Below the pieces are notes generated by a model. That model was not told where the DNA came from and made no database searches. It was given only the letters and a program-made list of their open reading frames with translations. 17,260 nucleotides of DNA from JACRBK01 sp964427955 (GTDB taxonomy: Bacteria; Chloroflexota; Anaerolineae; Aggregatilineales; Aggregatilineaceae), in assembly GCA_964427955.1 (NCBI GenBank), contig CAYRWY010000079.1, forward strand, positions 1-17,260, read 5' to 3'. Shown here in pieces: positions 1 to 7,808 of this stretch (within the stretch, counting starts at the first letter, position 1; each line of letters starts with the position of its first letter). Both the position numbers and the translations under genes were made by a program.

Positions 1-1101
1 AACCGGCTCGTGCGCGGCGCGCTCATCGGTTTCGGCGCGTGCGTGTTTGGCGGTCTCGCGGCGGGGCTGTGGGGCGGATTGGTGATGATCTGGCTCTCGT
101 CCGCCGTCGTGATTTCGTACGCCTATGTGGACCGGCAGGACCCGTTCACCTCACGCGCGTCGATTGACCAGGTCAACTTCGAGGAATCGAACGTCGATTT
201 CTTCATCCGGCGCATGGCCTCCATCGGGCGCACCACCCGGGCCGCCTCCCACGCGCTGGTGCGCAACAAGGCCGGATTTTTGGGGTTTCTCGGACTGTTA
301 TTCTTTTTTCTGATGACGGTCTTTGGCCCGCTGTTCATCGACTACGACGGCGACACCCACATGGACCGCCGCAAACCGGGCGCGGCGACGCTCTACCAGG
401 GACCCTCCCACGAATACCCGCTGGGCCTGGACTATGCCGGGCGCAACGTGCTCTCGCACATCGTCTACGGCGGGAAGGACCTGATCATCGTGGCCGTCGA
501 GGCCGGGCTGGCGACGACCATCCTGGCGGTGCTGTTAGGGGCGCTGGCCGGGCTGTTAGGCGGGCTGATCGACCAGGTGCTCTCGGCACTCTCCAACTTC
601 TTCCTGACCATTCCGACCTTCCCGCTGCTGCTGGTGTTGGCGAGCATTATCACCTTTGACAACATGAATTACCTGGCCCTGCTGTTCGCCGCCCTGTATT
701 GGCCCACGCTGATGCGGGCAGTGCGCGCCCAGGTGTTCAGCCTGCGCGAGCGGGACTACATCCAGGCGGCCATCGCGCTCGACCTGGGCCTGTTTCATAT
801 CATCTTCCGCGAAGTGCTGCCCAACATGATCAGCTACATCGTGGTCAACATGATCTTCACCATCCGCAGCGCCATGTATAACCTGGTGGGTCTGATCTTC
901 TTCGGGCTGGTCCCGATCCAGGAACCGAACTGGGGCGTAATGATCTACTGGGGCCGGGCGAAAGGCACGATCTTTTTCCCGACGGCGGCCAGCATGTTGA
1001 TCGCGCCGATTATTGCCATCGCGCTGTTCCAGTTATTTCTGGTGCTGTTCACGCGCTCGCTCGAAGAAATCTTCAACCCGCGTCTCCGGTCAGGGCTATA
1101 A
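1..1101 (+). CDS. Opp/Dpp-type ABC transporter permease, OppC-like (5' end open at window edge)
   Basis: Inner-membrane permease of an oligopeptide-type importer; by context it probably carries muropeptides. The frame is already open at base 1. The first possible start inside the window is GTG at 10 (363 residues, numbering used here), so the true start may lie to the left. Residues about 88-110 are the usual first OppC helix after an RNK motif, 137-154 hold the OppC signature PLGLDYAGRNVL, and more helices run to about 348. The cytoplasmic EAA loop is at 252-271 and the end ...FNPRLR is typical of OppC. Oddities: a hydrophobic stretch (1-40) plus a roughly 48-residue linker precede the normal OppC start, and the EAA loop reads QAAIALDLG, with Asp where the invariant Gly normally sits. 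A 12-bp gap separates it from oppD. OppB and the binding protein are not in the window. Confidence 0.88.
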   Translation, partial: NRLVRGALIGFGACVFGGLAAGLWGGLVMIWLSSAVVISYAYVDRQDPFTSRASIDQVNFEESNVDFFIRRMASIGRTTRAASHALVRNKAGFLGFLGLLFFFLMTVFGPLFIDYDGDTHMDRRKPGAATLYQGPSHEYPLGLDYAGRNVLSHIVYGGKDLIIVAVEAGLATTILAVLLGALAGLLGGLIDQVLSALSNFFLTIPTFPLLLVLASIITFDNMNYLALLFAALYWPTLMRAVRAQVFSLRERDYIQAAIALDLGLFHIIFREVLPNMISYIVVNMIFTIRSAMYNLVGLIFFGLVPIQEPNWGVMIYWGRAKGTIFFPTAASMLIAPIIAIALFQLFLVLFTRSLEEIFNPRLRSGL

Positions 1102-1113
1102 GGATAGGTCACC

Positions 1114-2133
1114 ATGCCAGGCCACGAAGTCATTCTCAGTGTGCAAGACCTCTCGGTGAACTACCTGACCCCGCGCGGACAGCTCAAAGCCGTGAGCCAT
1201 GTTTCCTTCGACCTGCACCAGCGCGAGACGCTGGCCATCATGGGCGAGAGCGGCTGCGGCAAATCCACCCTGAACCTGGCGCTGATTCGCCTGCTGTCGA
1301 GCAATGCCAGCGTTCCTAACGGCAAAATCGTGTATACCGCCCGCAATGGCTCCAAGGTAGACGTGCTGACCATGAAAGCCAACGAGATGCGGCAGTTCCG
1401 CTGGAGCGAGTGCTCGATGGTCTTTCAGGGTGCCCTCAACTCGCTCAACCCGGTGATTCGCGTCCGGGAGATGTTCTACGACACGGCGTGGGCGCACGGC
1501 CTCAAGAGCCAGAGCCGGGTACGGGAGCGCGCGTTGGAGCTGTTCCGCAAGGTGCGGCTGGACCCGGAGCGCGTCTTCAACGCCTATCCGCACGAACTCA
1601 GCGGCGGGATGCGCCAGCGGGTGCTGATCGCGTTGGCCCTGCTGCTCGACCCGCAGATCGTGATTCTGGACGAGCCGACAACGGCGGTGGACATCCTGAC
1701 CCAACGCACCATCATCGACGTTTTGCAGGACCTCCGCAATGAGTTGGGCTTCAGCATCGTCTTCATCAGCCACGATCTGTCGGTCGCCGCCGAGATGGCC
1801 GACACCGTCGCCACCATGTACGCCGGAGAGATCGTCGAGATCGGGCCGGTAAACGAGATGTTCTATCACCCCCGCCATGCGTATACGTTGGGCCTGCTCG
1901 AAGCGATCCCGCGCTTGAGCGCTGGAGCCGAAGAACTGACCAGCATCCCCGGCAGCCCGCCCGACCTGATCGAGCCGCCCACCGGCTGCAAATTTCACGT
2001 CCGGTGCCCGTTCGCCACTGAGCGTTGTAAGCAGGCGGCACCGGACATCCAACGCGTCACCGACCATCACGAAGTCGCTTGTTTTGAAGCTGAAGCCGTG
2101 CTCAGCCGAGCCTTGGAGACCGTCAAACGATGA
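1114..2133 (+). CDS. oppD: Oligopeptide ABC transporter ATP-binding protein, OppD-like
   Basis: First of two ATPases that drive the importer; it works as a heterodimer with the next gene product on the cytoplasmic face. The 339 residues match the family length. Visible motifs: Walker A GESGCGKST (44-52), Q-loop Gln105, signature LSGGM (162-166), Walker B IVILDE (182-187) and switch His220. The C-terminal oligo_HPY extension has four cysteines (292, 298, 305, 323). Such cysteines have been reported to bind an iron-sulfur cluster in some OppD/DppD proteins; that is family knowledge, not shown here. The ATG is preceded by AAGGATAGG (1100-1108). The gene ends in an ATGA overlap with oppF, implying coupled translation. 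The OppD family is certain; the muropeptide substrate is inferred from the neighbours. Confidence 0.93.
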   Translation: MPGHEVILSVQDLSVNYLTPRGQLKAVSHVSFDLHQRETLAIMGESGCGKSTLNLALIRLLSSNASVPNGKIVYTARNGSKVDVLTMKANEMRQFRWSECSMVFQGALNSLNPVIRVREMFYDTAWAHGLKSQSRVRERALELFRKVRLDPERVFNAYPHELSGGMRQRVLIALALLLDPQIVILDEPTTAVDILTQRTIIDVLQDLRNELGFSIVFISHDLSVAAEMADTVATMYAGEIVEIGPVNEMFYHPRHAYTLGLLEAIPRLSAGAEELTSIPGSPPDLIEPPTGCKFHVRCPFATERCKQAAPDIQRVTDHHEVACFEAEAVLSRALETVKR

Positions 2134-3155
2134 GCCAGCCGCTCGTGGAACTGCGCCACGTCAACCGTACTTTCAAGCAGGGCCGCGCGATCATCCCGGT
2201 GCTGCAAGACATCAATCTCGCCATCTATCCCAACGAGATCATCTGCCTGGTGGGCGAAAGCGGATGCGGCAAGACCACCACCGGCAAGATCATGGCGGGC
2301 TTGCTGGCGGAATCTTCCGGCGAGCTGCTGTTACAGGGCCGTCGCGCGAAGGATTATCGCGGCAAAGAACGCGCGGCCTTCCGCCGGGCGCTGCAAATCG
2401 TCCACCAGGACCCGTTCGCCTCGCTGAATCCCGCCCATACCATCGGCCAGATTCTCAGCTACCCGCTCAAGCGGCACAAGATGGTCGATGGGCGGGCCGA
2501 ACTCCGCCGCCGTATCTGGGAGCTGCTCACGCTGGTGGATTTGACGCCGCCGGGCGACGTGGTGAACAAATTCCCCCACCAACTGAGCGGCGGCCAGCGC
2601 CAGCGGGTGAGCATCGCGCGGGCGCTGACGGTCGAGCCTAAGTTGATCGTGGCCGACGAAGCGGTGAGCATGGTGGATGTGAGCATCCGGGTCAGCCTGC
2701 TGAAAATGCTGCACGACCTGCGCGACAAACTGAACGTCGCGATTGTGTTCATCACCCACGACCTGGCGCTGGCGAAATATTTCGCCTGGGAAGGCCGGAT
2801 CGCGGTCATGTACCTGGGGCGCATCGTCGAGATCGGTCCCACGCCTGACGTGATCGCCAACCCGGCGCACCCGTACACCCGGGCGCTGATCTCGGCCATT
2901 CCCGAAGCGGACCCCGAAGTCACCCGCCACAAAAAACGCATGGTCCTACGCAGCGAAGATATTCCCAGCCTGACCGAGATTCCGCCGGGATGCGCCTTCC
3001 ATCCGCGCTGCCCGTTCTTCGTGCCCGGACAGTGCGAATTGCAGGTCCCCGCGCTGAGCAGCGCGCCCGGCTACCAGCAGGCGGTGGCGTGCCTGCCGCT
3101 GCGCCAGGGACAGGCTCTGACGGAATATGCCGAAGCGGGGTCGCATGAACGCTAG
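2130..3155 (+). CDS. oppF: Oligopeptide ABC transporter ATP-binding protein, OppF-like
   Basis: Second ATPase of the importer, partner of the OppD-like protein. It starts inside the oppD stop (4-bp ATGA overlap). The 341 residues contain Walker A GESGCGKTT (42-50), Q-loop Gln93 in HQDP, signature LSGGQ (152-156), Walker B LIVADE (172-177), switch His210 and an oligo_HPY tail with cysteines 288, 294, 302 and 321. The segment after Walker B reads EAVSMVD, where textbook OppF has EPVSALD; the catalytic Glu177 is kept. In B. subtilis a similar ATPase (YkfD) sits with the muropeptide peptide-degrading genes ykfABC, which supports the same role here. Its last codons overlap the small membrane gene. 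Confidence 0.93.
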   Translation: MSQPLVELRHVNRTFKQGRAIIPVLQDINLAIYPNEIICLVGESGCGKTTTGKIMAGLLAESSGELLLQGRRAKDYRGKERAAFRRALQIVHQDPFASLNPAHTIGQILSYPLKRHKMVDGRAELRRRIWELLTLVDLTPPGDVVNKFPHQLSGGQRQRVSIARALTVEPKLIVADEAVSMVDVSIRVSLLKMLHDLRDKLNVAIVFITHDLALAKYFAWEGRIAVMYLGRIVEIGPTPDVIANPAHPYTRALISAIPEADPEVTRHKKRMVLRSEDIPSLTEIPPGCAFHPRCPFFVPGQCELQVPALSSAPGYQQAVACLPLRQGQALTEYAEAGSHER

Positions 3156-3330
3156 ACGGGACGTGCTCCGCGGGTTCTTCGGGATCGGCGTGTTCATCGG
3201 CGGGTGTGGGCTGCTGCTGGCCCTGGTGGAGCCGCGCCACAGCCCGGAGTTCGTGTTGAGCGTGTGCAGTGCCGCGATGGGCGGCGCACTGATGCTCGGC
3301 GTGGCCCTGGTGGTACGCCTGTCGCGTTGA
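3145..3330 (+). CDS. Small two-helix membrane protein of unknown function
   Basis: I do not recognise this 61-residue protein. It has a basic N-terminus (MNARRD), a hydrophobic helix at about 11-28, a short linker with charged residues (EPRHSPE), a second helix at about 37-57 and a basic end. This predicts a hairpin with both ends in the cytoplasm. ATG 3145 is preferred because a purine-rich GAAGCGGGG precedes it; an in-frame ATG at 3127 would add six residues and overlap oppF further. From 3145 the overlap with oppF is 11 bp, and the endopeptidase follows after 17 bp, so it is co-transcribed with the transporter. It could be an accessory transporter subunit or an unrelated membrane peptide; nothing in the sequence decides. 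Confidence 0.7.
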   Translation: MNARRDVLRGFFGIGVFIGGCGLLLALVEPRHSPEFVLSVCSAAMGGALMLGVALVVRLSR

Positions 3331-3347
3331 AAAAGGAGCATGGCCTG

Positions 3348-4616
3348 ATGAGTTCCTACTCGCTCGTTCCTCTACCGCCCGGCGTCACGGGGGAAATGCT
3401 GCAAGCCGATTTCTGGCTGGGGCAGATCAGCGATCCATCGCTCCCACTGCTGACCCCGGAGGCGATCCAGGTTTTCAACCAGCAGTGCCATGCCAGATTG
3501 GGCATACCGCCGGTGCTGGATCTGCCCGACACCCTCAGCACGGCGGAAGTCCGCGCCCAGCTCGCCCAGTACCAGCCGCCGACCCGGCAGTGCTATGGCA
3601 GTGATGGCACGCCGCTCATCGCCGCGTATTTTCGGACCCTGATCGACCAGACTGCGCCGCCATCGAGCGATCCGGTATCCGTGCGGTGGGGGTTGGCCAC
3701 GCGGCGGACCCCCGTGCGCAGCTTCCCCACCGACGACGTGGTGACCACCGAACCATTCCAGTTCGATCTGGACCGGCTCCAGGAAACCGCCGTCGATGTG
3801 GGTTGGCCGGTGGCGGTAGTAGCCACCAGCCGGGACGGGCAGTGGTTCTTCGCCTTGACGCCGTGGTATTGGGGCTGGGTGCGCGCCGACGCCATCGCTC
3901 TGGGCACGCGCGAACAGGTCGCCGCGTTTGCCAGCGCCGCGCCGTTCATCACGACGCTGGCCTCGCGGGGCATGGTGGCCGGTGGCAACGCGATCCCTCA
4001 GATGGGCACGCGGCTGCCACTGCTCGAAGACGCTCCCCTGGCCTGCCGCGTCCAGGTGCCGGTCCGCGGGCGCGATGGAACGCTCGCGTTTGCGGAAGGA
4101 TTTGCCGCCAAACAAGATCGCCAGTTCGCGGTGGGCTACCTGCCCTACACCTGGGAAACGATCTTCACCCAGGCGTTCCGCCTGTTGGGCGAGCCTTATG
4201 CCTGGGGCGACAACCGGCTGGGCATGTTCGGGCGCGACTGCTCACGCCTGATCCGCGATGTTCATGCGGTCGCCGGGATCGACCTGCCGCGCAATGCCAA
4301 TCAGCAGGAAGAAGTAGGCACCCCCCTGGTCACCTTTGGGGCCGATTGGCCGGACGCCGTGCGCGAACAAACGCTCGTCGAACAGGTGCCTCCCGGCGCG
4401 CTGCTGGCCATGCGGGGACACATCATGCTCTACCTGGGCCAGGTGGACGGCAGGCCCTACGTGATCCACGACACCAGTTCCAACGGTTATTCCAGCGTCA
4501 TCGTTTCGGATCTCTCTTTGGGGACGACCTCCCCGTCAGGCTCGCTGCTGCACCGCCTCACCTCGGCGGTGACGATTGCATCCGGGAAGGGAAGTTCTGG
4601 CCATGACAAAACATGA
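3348..4616 (+). CDS. SH3b-domain NlpC/P60 endopeptidase (YkfC-like, gamma-D-Glu-diamino acid)
   Basis: Predicted cysteine peptidase of family C40 that cuts the gamma-D-Glu-DAP bond of murein stem peptides, freeing L-Ala-D-Glu. The 422 residues show an N-terminal helical part (about 1-105), a bacterial SH3 region with the characteristic TRRTPVRSFPTDD (118-130), a second SH3b region (about 205-265), then the NlpC/P60 domain from about 268. In the catalytic domain are YAWGDN (284-289), the nucleophile Cys298 in RDCS, His358 in GHIMLYLG and a third polar residue, His374, in VIHD. No signal peptide is visible, so it should act in the cytosol on imported peptides. The start is ATG 3348 because AAAAGGAG (3331-3338) lies 9 bp upstream; the longer open frame to the left is non-coding. 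The last 14 bp overlap the regulator gene. Confidence 0.92.
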   Translation: MSSYSLVPLPPGVTGEMLQADFWLGQISDPSLPLLTPEAIQVFNQQCHARLGIPPVLDLPDTLSTAEVRAQLAQYQPPTRQCYGSDGTPLIAAYFRTLIDQTAPPSSDPVSVRWGLATRRTPVRSFPTDDVVTTEPFQFDLDRLQETAVDVGWPVAVVATSRDGQWFFALTPWYWGWVRADAIALGTREQVAAFASAAPFITTLASRGMVAGGNAIPQMGTRLPLLEDAPLACRVQVPVRGRDGTLAFAEGFAAKQDRQFAVGYLPYTWETIFTQAFRLLGEPYAWGDNRLGMFGRDCSRLIRDVHAVAGIDLPRNANQQEEVGTPLVTFGADWPDAVREQTLVEQVPPGALLAMRGHIMLYLGQVDGRPYVIHDTSSNGYSSVIVSDLSLGTTSPSGSLLHRLTSAVTIASGKGSSGHDKT

Positions 4617-5337
4617 CTCGCCCGTACCGCTCTATATCCAGGTCAAAGATTACATTCGCCTGAACATTCAAAATGGCGTCTTTGGCGTCAACGAGCGGAT
4701 TCCGTCCGAGCGCCAACTGGCCGATCAGTTTAGCGTCAACCGCCTGACCGTCAGCAAGGCCCTCAACGAACTGGCCCAGGACGGCCTGGTTTATTCACGC
4801 GTGGGCAAAGGCACCTACGTCGCCCCGGCGAAGATCGACCAGACCCTCCAATCGTTGACCAGCTTCACCCAGGACATGACCAGCCGGGGGAAACGGGCGG
4901 GCAGCCGCGTGCTGTATGCAGGCATCGATCCGGCCACGCCCGAAGTCGCCAAGGCGCTGTCGATCCTACCCGGCGCGGAAGTGGTCGTGCTGGAACGGGT
5001 GCGCATGGCCGATAACCAGCCCATCGCGCTGGAGAAATCGCATGTGATTTTTGCCCTGTGCCCTGGCCTCCTGGATAAGCACGATTTCGAACAGGAATCG
5101 CTCTACGGGGTGCTGGCGACCGACTATCACCTGCGCCTGACGTATGCGCACCAGACCATCGAGGCGCGAGCGGCCAATGAAGCCGAAGTAGAGGCGCTCG
5201 AAGCCGGGCCATTCCTGCCGATCCTGAGTATCACGCGCGTGGCGTTCGACGATCACGACCAGCCGGTGGAGTACGTGCGCTCGGCCTATCGCGGGGATCG
5301 CTACAAGTTCTACACTGTGCTTCGCACCCTGGAGTGA
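4603..5337 (+). CDS. GntR/HutC-family transcriptional regulator with UTRA domain
   Basis: Cytoplasmic DNA-binding regulator, 244 residues from ATG 4603. An N-terminal winged helix-turn-helix covers about 8-74, with the family hallmark IPSERQLADQF (33-43), NRLTVSKALNEL and the wing SRVGKGTYV. A UTRA effector domain follows (about 88-238; RGKRAGSR, ERVRMADNQPIALEKS, EYVRSAYRGDRYKF). This is the same subfamily as NagR/YvoA and DasR, which sense amino-sugar phosphates. Here a MurNAc-6P or GlcNAc-6P effector is inferred, because the gene sits inside an amino-sugar operon. A DasR-like operator candidate at 11941-11956 is a likely target. The start has a GGGAAGGGAAG ribosome site (4584-4594). An in-frame TTG at 4576 would add nine unconserved residues and is less likely. 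Confidence 0.92.
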   Translation: MTKHDSPVPLYIQVKDYIRLNIQNGVFGVNERIPSERQLADQFSVNRLTVSKALNELAQDGLVYSRVGKGTYVAPAKIDQTLQSLTSFTQDMTSRGKRAGSRVLYAGIDPATPEVAKALSILPGAEVVVLERVRMADNQPIALEKSHVIFALCPGLLDKHDFEQESLYGVLATDYHLRLTYAHQTIEARAANEAEVEALEAGPFLPILSITRVAFDDHDQPVEYVRSAYRGDRYKFYTVLRTLE

Positions 5338-5339
5338 TG

Positions 5340-6539
5340 ATGACCGTCCTGACAGGTCTTGAGGTTTTGCGCCGCGACAACTTCAGCCTGCTCGCCGGAC
5401 AGCGCGTCGGGTTGATGACCAACCCCAGCGCCGTCGATCACCGGCTGGACAGCGCCTATGCAATCCTGTCCGGCGCGGAGGAGGTCCGCCTGACGGCCCT
5501 GTTCGGACCGGAGCACGGCTTCGCCGGAGCGGCCCCGGATGCCGAGCGGATCGATTCCACCAACGATCCACGCACCGGCCTGCCCGTCTACAGCCTGTAC
5601 GGGCAGAGCTACCGGCCCAGCGCGGAAATGCTCCGGGACGTGGATGTGCTGGTATGCGATATTCAGGACATCGGCGTCCGTTACTACACCTTCACCTGGA
5701 CGGTCTCGCACATTTTGGAGGCGGCGGGCGAACACGGTGTCCGGGTGGTGGTGCTGGATCGCCCGAACCCGCTGGGTGGCGTGGCCGTCGATGGGCCGAC
5801 GCTCGATCCCGGCCTGTCGTCCTTCGTAGGGCGCTTTCCGGTCCCGGTCCGGCATGGGCTGACGCTGGGCGAACTGGCGCAGATGATCAATACACGTTGG
5901 AATCCGACGCCCGCCGATCTGACAGTCGTCCCCTGTGGCGGCTGGCGGCGGGCCATGACCTGGGAAGAGACCGGCCTGCCCTGGGTCCCCCCCTCGCCCA
6001 ACATGCCCCACTTGAGCGCGCTCCGGCAGTATCCCGGCGCGTGTCTGATCGAGGGGACGGAGCTATCCGAAGGGCGCGGGACGGCCCTGCCGTTCGAAAT
6101 CATGGGCGCGCCCTGGATCGATGCGCTGGCCCTGGCCGAGCGGTTGAACGGGGAGCCGTGGGCCGAGGGGCTGAGCGCGCGCTTCCGCCCGCACATCTTC
6201 CAGCCCACCCAGAGCAAATGGGCCGGGCAGTACTGCGGCGGGGTCCAGGTTTACGTCGCCGATCCGGCACGCTGGCGGCCTATCCAGGTCTGGCTGGGCG
6301 TGATCGCCACGGTGTACGCGCTGTACCCGGATCACTTCCGCTGGCTGCCCGAACATCCCGATACCGGCGTGCAGCACTTCGACCGGCTGATCGGCTCGAC
6401 CTGGGTGCGCAAGGAGATCGAAGCCGGGGTCAGGGCGGGCAAATCCACCGGCGCGATCCTCGCCCCGTTCGCCATCGAATGGACCGACGACTGCCGCGCC
6501 TTCGAGCTTGAACGCCGCCCCTTCTTGCGCTACGAATGA
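5340..6539 (+). CDS. namZ: Exo-beta-N-acetylmuramidase NamZ (DUF1343 / YbbC family)
   Basis: Predicted to remove MurNAc from the non-reducing end of murein fragments (the NamZ, formerly YbbC, activity known from B. subtilis and Tannerella). The 399 residues show all family blocks: GLMTNPSAV (24-32), FGPEHGF (55-61, with the conserved acidic Glu), SLYG (85-88), CDIQDIGVRYYT (106-117), DRPNP (140-144), HGLT (172-175), PSPNMP (218-223) and EGTELSEGRGT (238-248). The start is ambiguous: the regulator's TGA overlaps ATG 5337, with another ATG at 5340. The GGAG at 5331-5334 is best placed for 5340. No signal peptide is present, whereas the B. subtilis enzyme is secreted, so a cytosolic role on imported muropeptides is inferred. 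The amidase gene follows after 12 bp. Confidence 0.93.
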   Translation: MTVLTGLEVLRRDNFSLLAGQRVGLMTNPSAVDHRLDSAYAILSGAEEVRLTALFGPEHGFAGAAPDAERIDSTNDPRTGLPVYSLYGQSYRPSAEMLRDVDVLVCDIQDIGVRYYTFTWTVSHILEAAGEHGVRVVVLDRPNPLGGVAVDGPTLDPGLSSFVGRFPVPVRHGLTLGELAQMINTRWNPTPADLTVVPCGGWRRAMTWEETGLPWVPPSPNMPHLSALRQYPGACLIEGTELSEGRGTALPFEIMGAPWIDALALAERLNGEPWAEGLSARFRPHIFQPTQSKWAGQYCGGVQVYVADPARWRPIQVWLGVIATVYALYPDHFRWLPEHPDTGVQHFDRLIGSTWVRKEIEAGVRAGKSTGAILAPFAIEWTDDCRAFELERRPFLRYE

Positions 6540-6551
6540 GGGAGACCCAGT

Positions 6552-7808
6552 TTGCCGACCATTCATGACCTTGCTTACCACCAGCCTGTCCATGATTTTC
6601 CACACCCGGTCATGGGAATGCTGGAAAGCCTCTGTTCGCACTGCCAATCGGAGGGCATCTTCTCGGCCATCAGCCTGGCCGCCGTCCACCGGGGACAGGT
6701 CCGCCTCCACGCCAGTTGGGGGTGGATCGATCCGGACCGCCAGCGCCACGTCGCGACGACCACGGCGCTGTTCGACCTGGCGTCGGTGACGAAGTTGTTC
6801 ACGACGACGGTATTTCTCGCGCAGGTCAGCGCCGGGCGCGTGCGGCTGGACGATCCGCTGGTGACGGTGATCCCCGAATTCGGCGCTTCCGGCCCGCGCC
6901 CGTTGGACGGCGGACAGGACCCGCACAGCAAGGCCCACCTGCCCACCCCGGACGCCGCCCGTGGCCAGACCGCCGATCCGGCGCGAGTGACGTTCTACCA
7001 CCTGCTGACGCACACTTCCGGGCTGGCCCCCTGGCGGGACGTGTTCAACGCCGCCGGACCGGCGCCCCTACCGCCTGATCAGCCCGATCCGATCCCGCGC
7101 GAACGGCGCTGGGCCAACGCGCTGGATGCCCTCTGCCACTATCCTTTCGTCGGCCAGCCGGGCGAAGGCGTGGTGCGCTACAGCGACCTGGGCTTGATGC
7201 TGCTCGGCGAAGCGGTGTGCCGTCTGAACGACACTCTCGCCCCCCTGGACGGCGTGCTCAGCCAACGTCTGTTCCAACCGCTCGGTCTGTCATCCATGAC
7301 CTACAACCCTTTGCAGCACCAACGCCAGCGGGACTTGATCGTGCCCACCGAAGACGATCCCGGCTGGCGCCAACGGCGCTGTTGGGGCGAAGTTCACGAC
7401 GAAAATGCCTGCGGCGTCGGCGGGGTCGCCGGTCACGCGGGCCTGTTCGGCACGGCGCGCGATGTCGCGGCCCTGGGGCAGGCCTGGCTGGAGCGCGATC
7501 CCCGGCTGAACATCGCCCCGGACCTGATGCAATCCGCCATCGAGCCGCACGAAGAAACCGGCGGGATGCGGCGGGGACTGGGCTGGATGATCAAAGCGCG
7601 TGAGGACGCGTCAGCGGGCGACCTGTTCAGTGCGGACAGTTACGGGCATACGGGCTTCACCGGCACCTCGTTGTGGATCGATCCGCAGCGCGAGCTGGTT
7701 GTCGCCTGCCTGACCAACCGGGTGTACCGGGGCCGCGCCTATGAAGGCATTCACCCCTTCCGCCGCGCGCTGCACGACCTGATCGCCAGGGCGGTAGACG
7801 AATGCTGA
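6552..7808 (+). CDS. Serine hydrolase of the beta-lactamase/AmiE (YbbE) family, predicted MurNAc-L-Ala amidase
   Basis: Predicted to cut the amide between MurNAc and L-Ala, as B. subtilis AmiE (YbbE) does. The 418 residues carry the serine penicillin-recognising fold motifs: SVTK (78-81, nucleophile Ser78 and base Lys81), HTSGL (154-158), YSD (210-212, where class C enzymes have YxN) and HTG (366-368, equivalent to KTG). The block VHDENAC followed by GGVAGHAGLFGTARDVA (281-306) is typical of the YbbE subgroup. The TTG start at 6552 is supported by GGGAG (6540-6544) 7 bp upstream; the next in-frame ATG is 20 codons later. No signal peptide is seen, unlike the Bacillus enzyme. It overlaps the kinase gene by 7 bp. 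A generic esterase is possible from sequence alone; the NamZ/MurQ/NagZ context favours the amidase. Confidence 0.85.
   Translation: MPTIHDLAYHQPVHDFPHPVMGMLESLCSHCQSEGIFSAISLAAVHRGQVRLHASWGWIDPDRQRHVATTTALFDLASVTKLFTTTVFLAQVSAGRVRLDDPLVTVIPEFGASGPRPLDGGQDPHSKAHLPTPDAARGQTADPARVTFYHLLTHTSGLAPWRDVFNAAGPAPLPPDQPDPIPRERRWANALDALCHYPFVGQPGEGVVRYSDLGLMLLGEAVCRLNDTLAPLDGVLSQRLFQPLGLSSMTYNPLQHQRQRDLIVPTEDDPGWRQRRCWGEVHDENACGVGGVAGHAGLFGTARDVAALGQAWLERDPRLNIAPDLMQSAIEPHEETGGMRRGLGWMIKAREDASAGDLFSADSYGHTGFTGTSLWIDPQRELVVACLTNRVYRGRAYEGIHPFRRALHDLIARAVDEC

Noticed and set aside
1096..2070. Long minus-strand open frame (324 codons) opposite oppD
   Set aside because: It mirrors a well-supported gene, has an Asp/Gly/His/Arg-rich composition typical of GC-rich shadow frames, and matches no family.
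3204..3347. 48-codon upstream extension of the NlpC/P60 gene
   Set aside because: It overlaps the small membrane gene, and AAAAGGAG points to ATG 3348.
6063..7013. Long minus-strand open frame across namZ and the AmiE-like gene
   Set aside because: It spans the junction of two real + strand genes and carries no motif or ribosome site.
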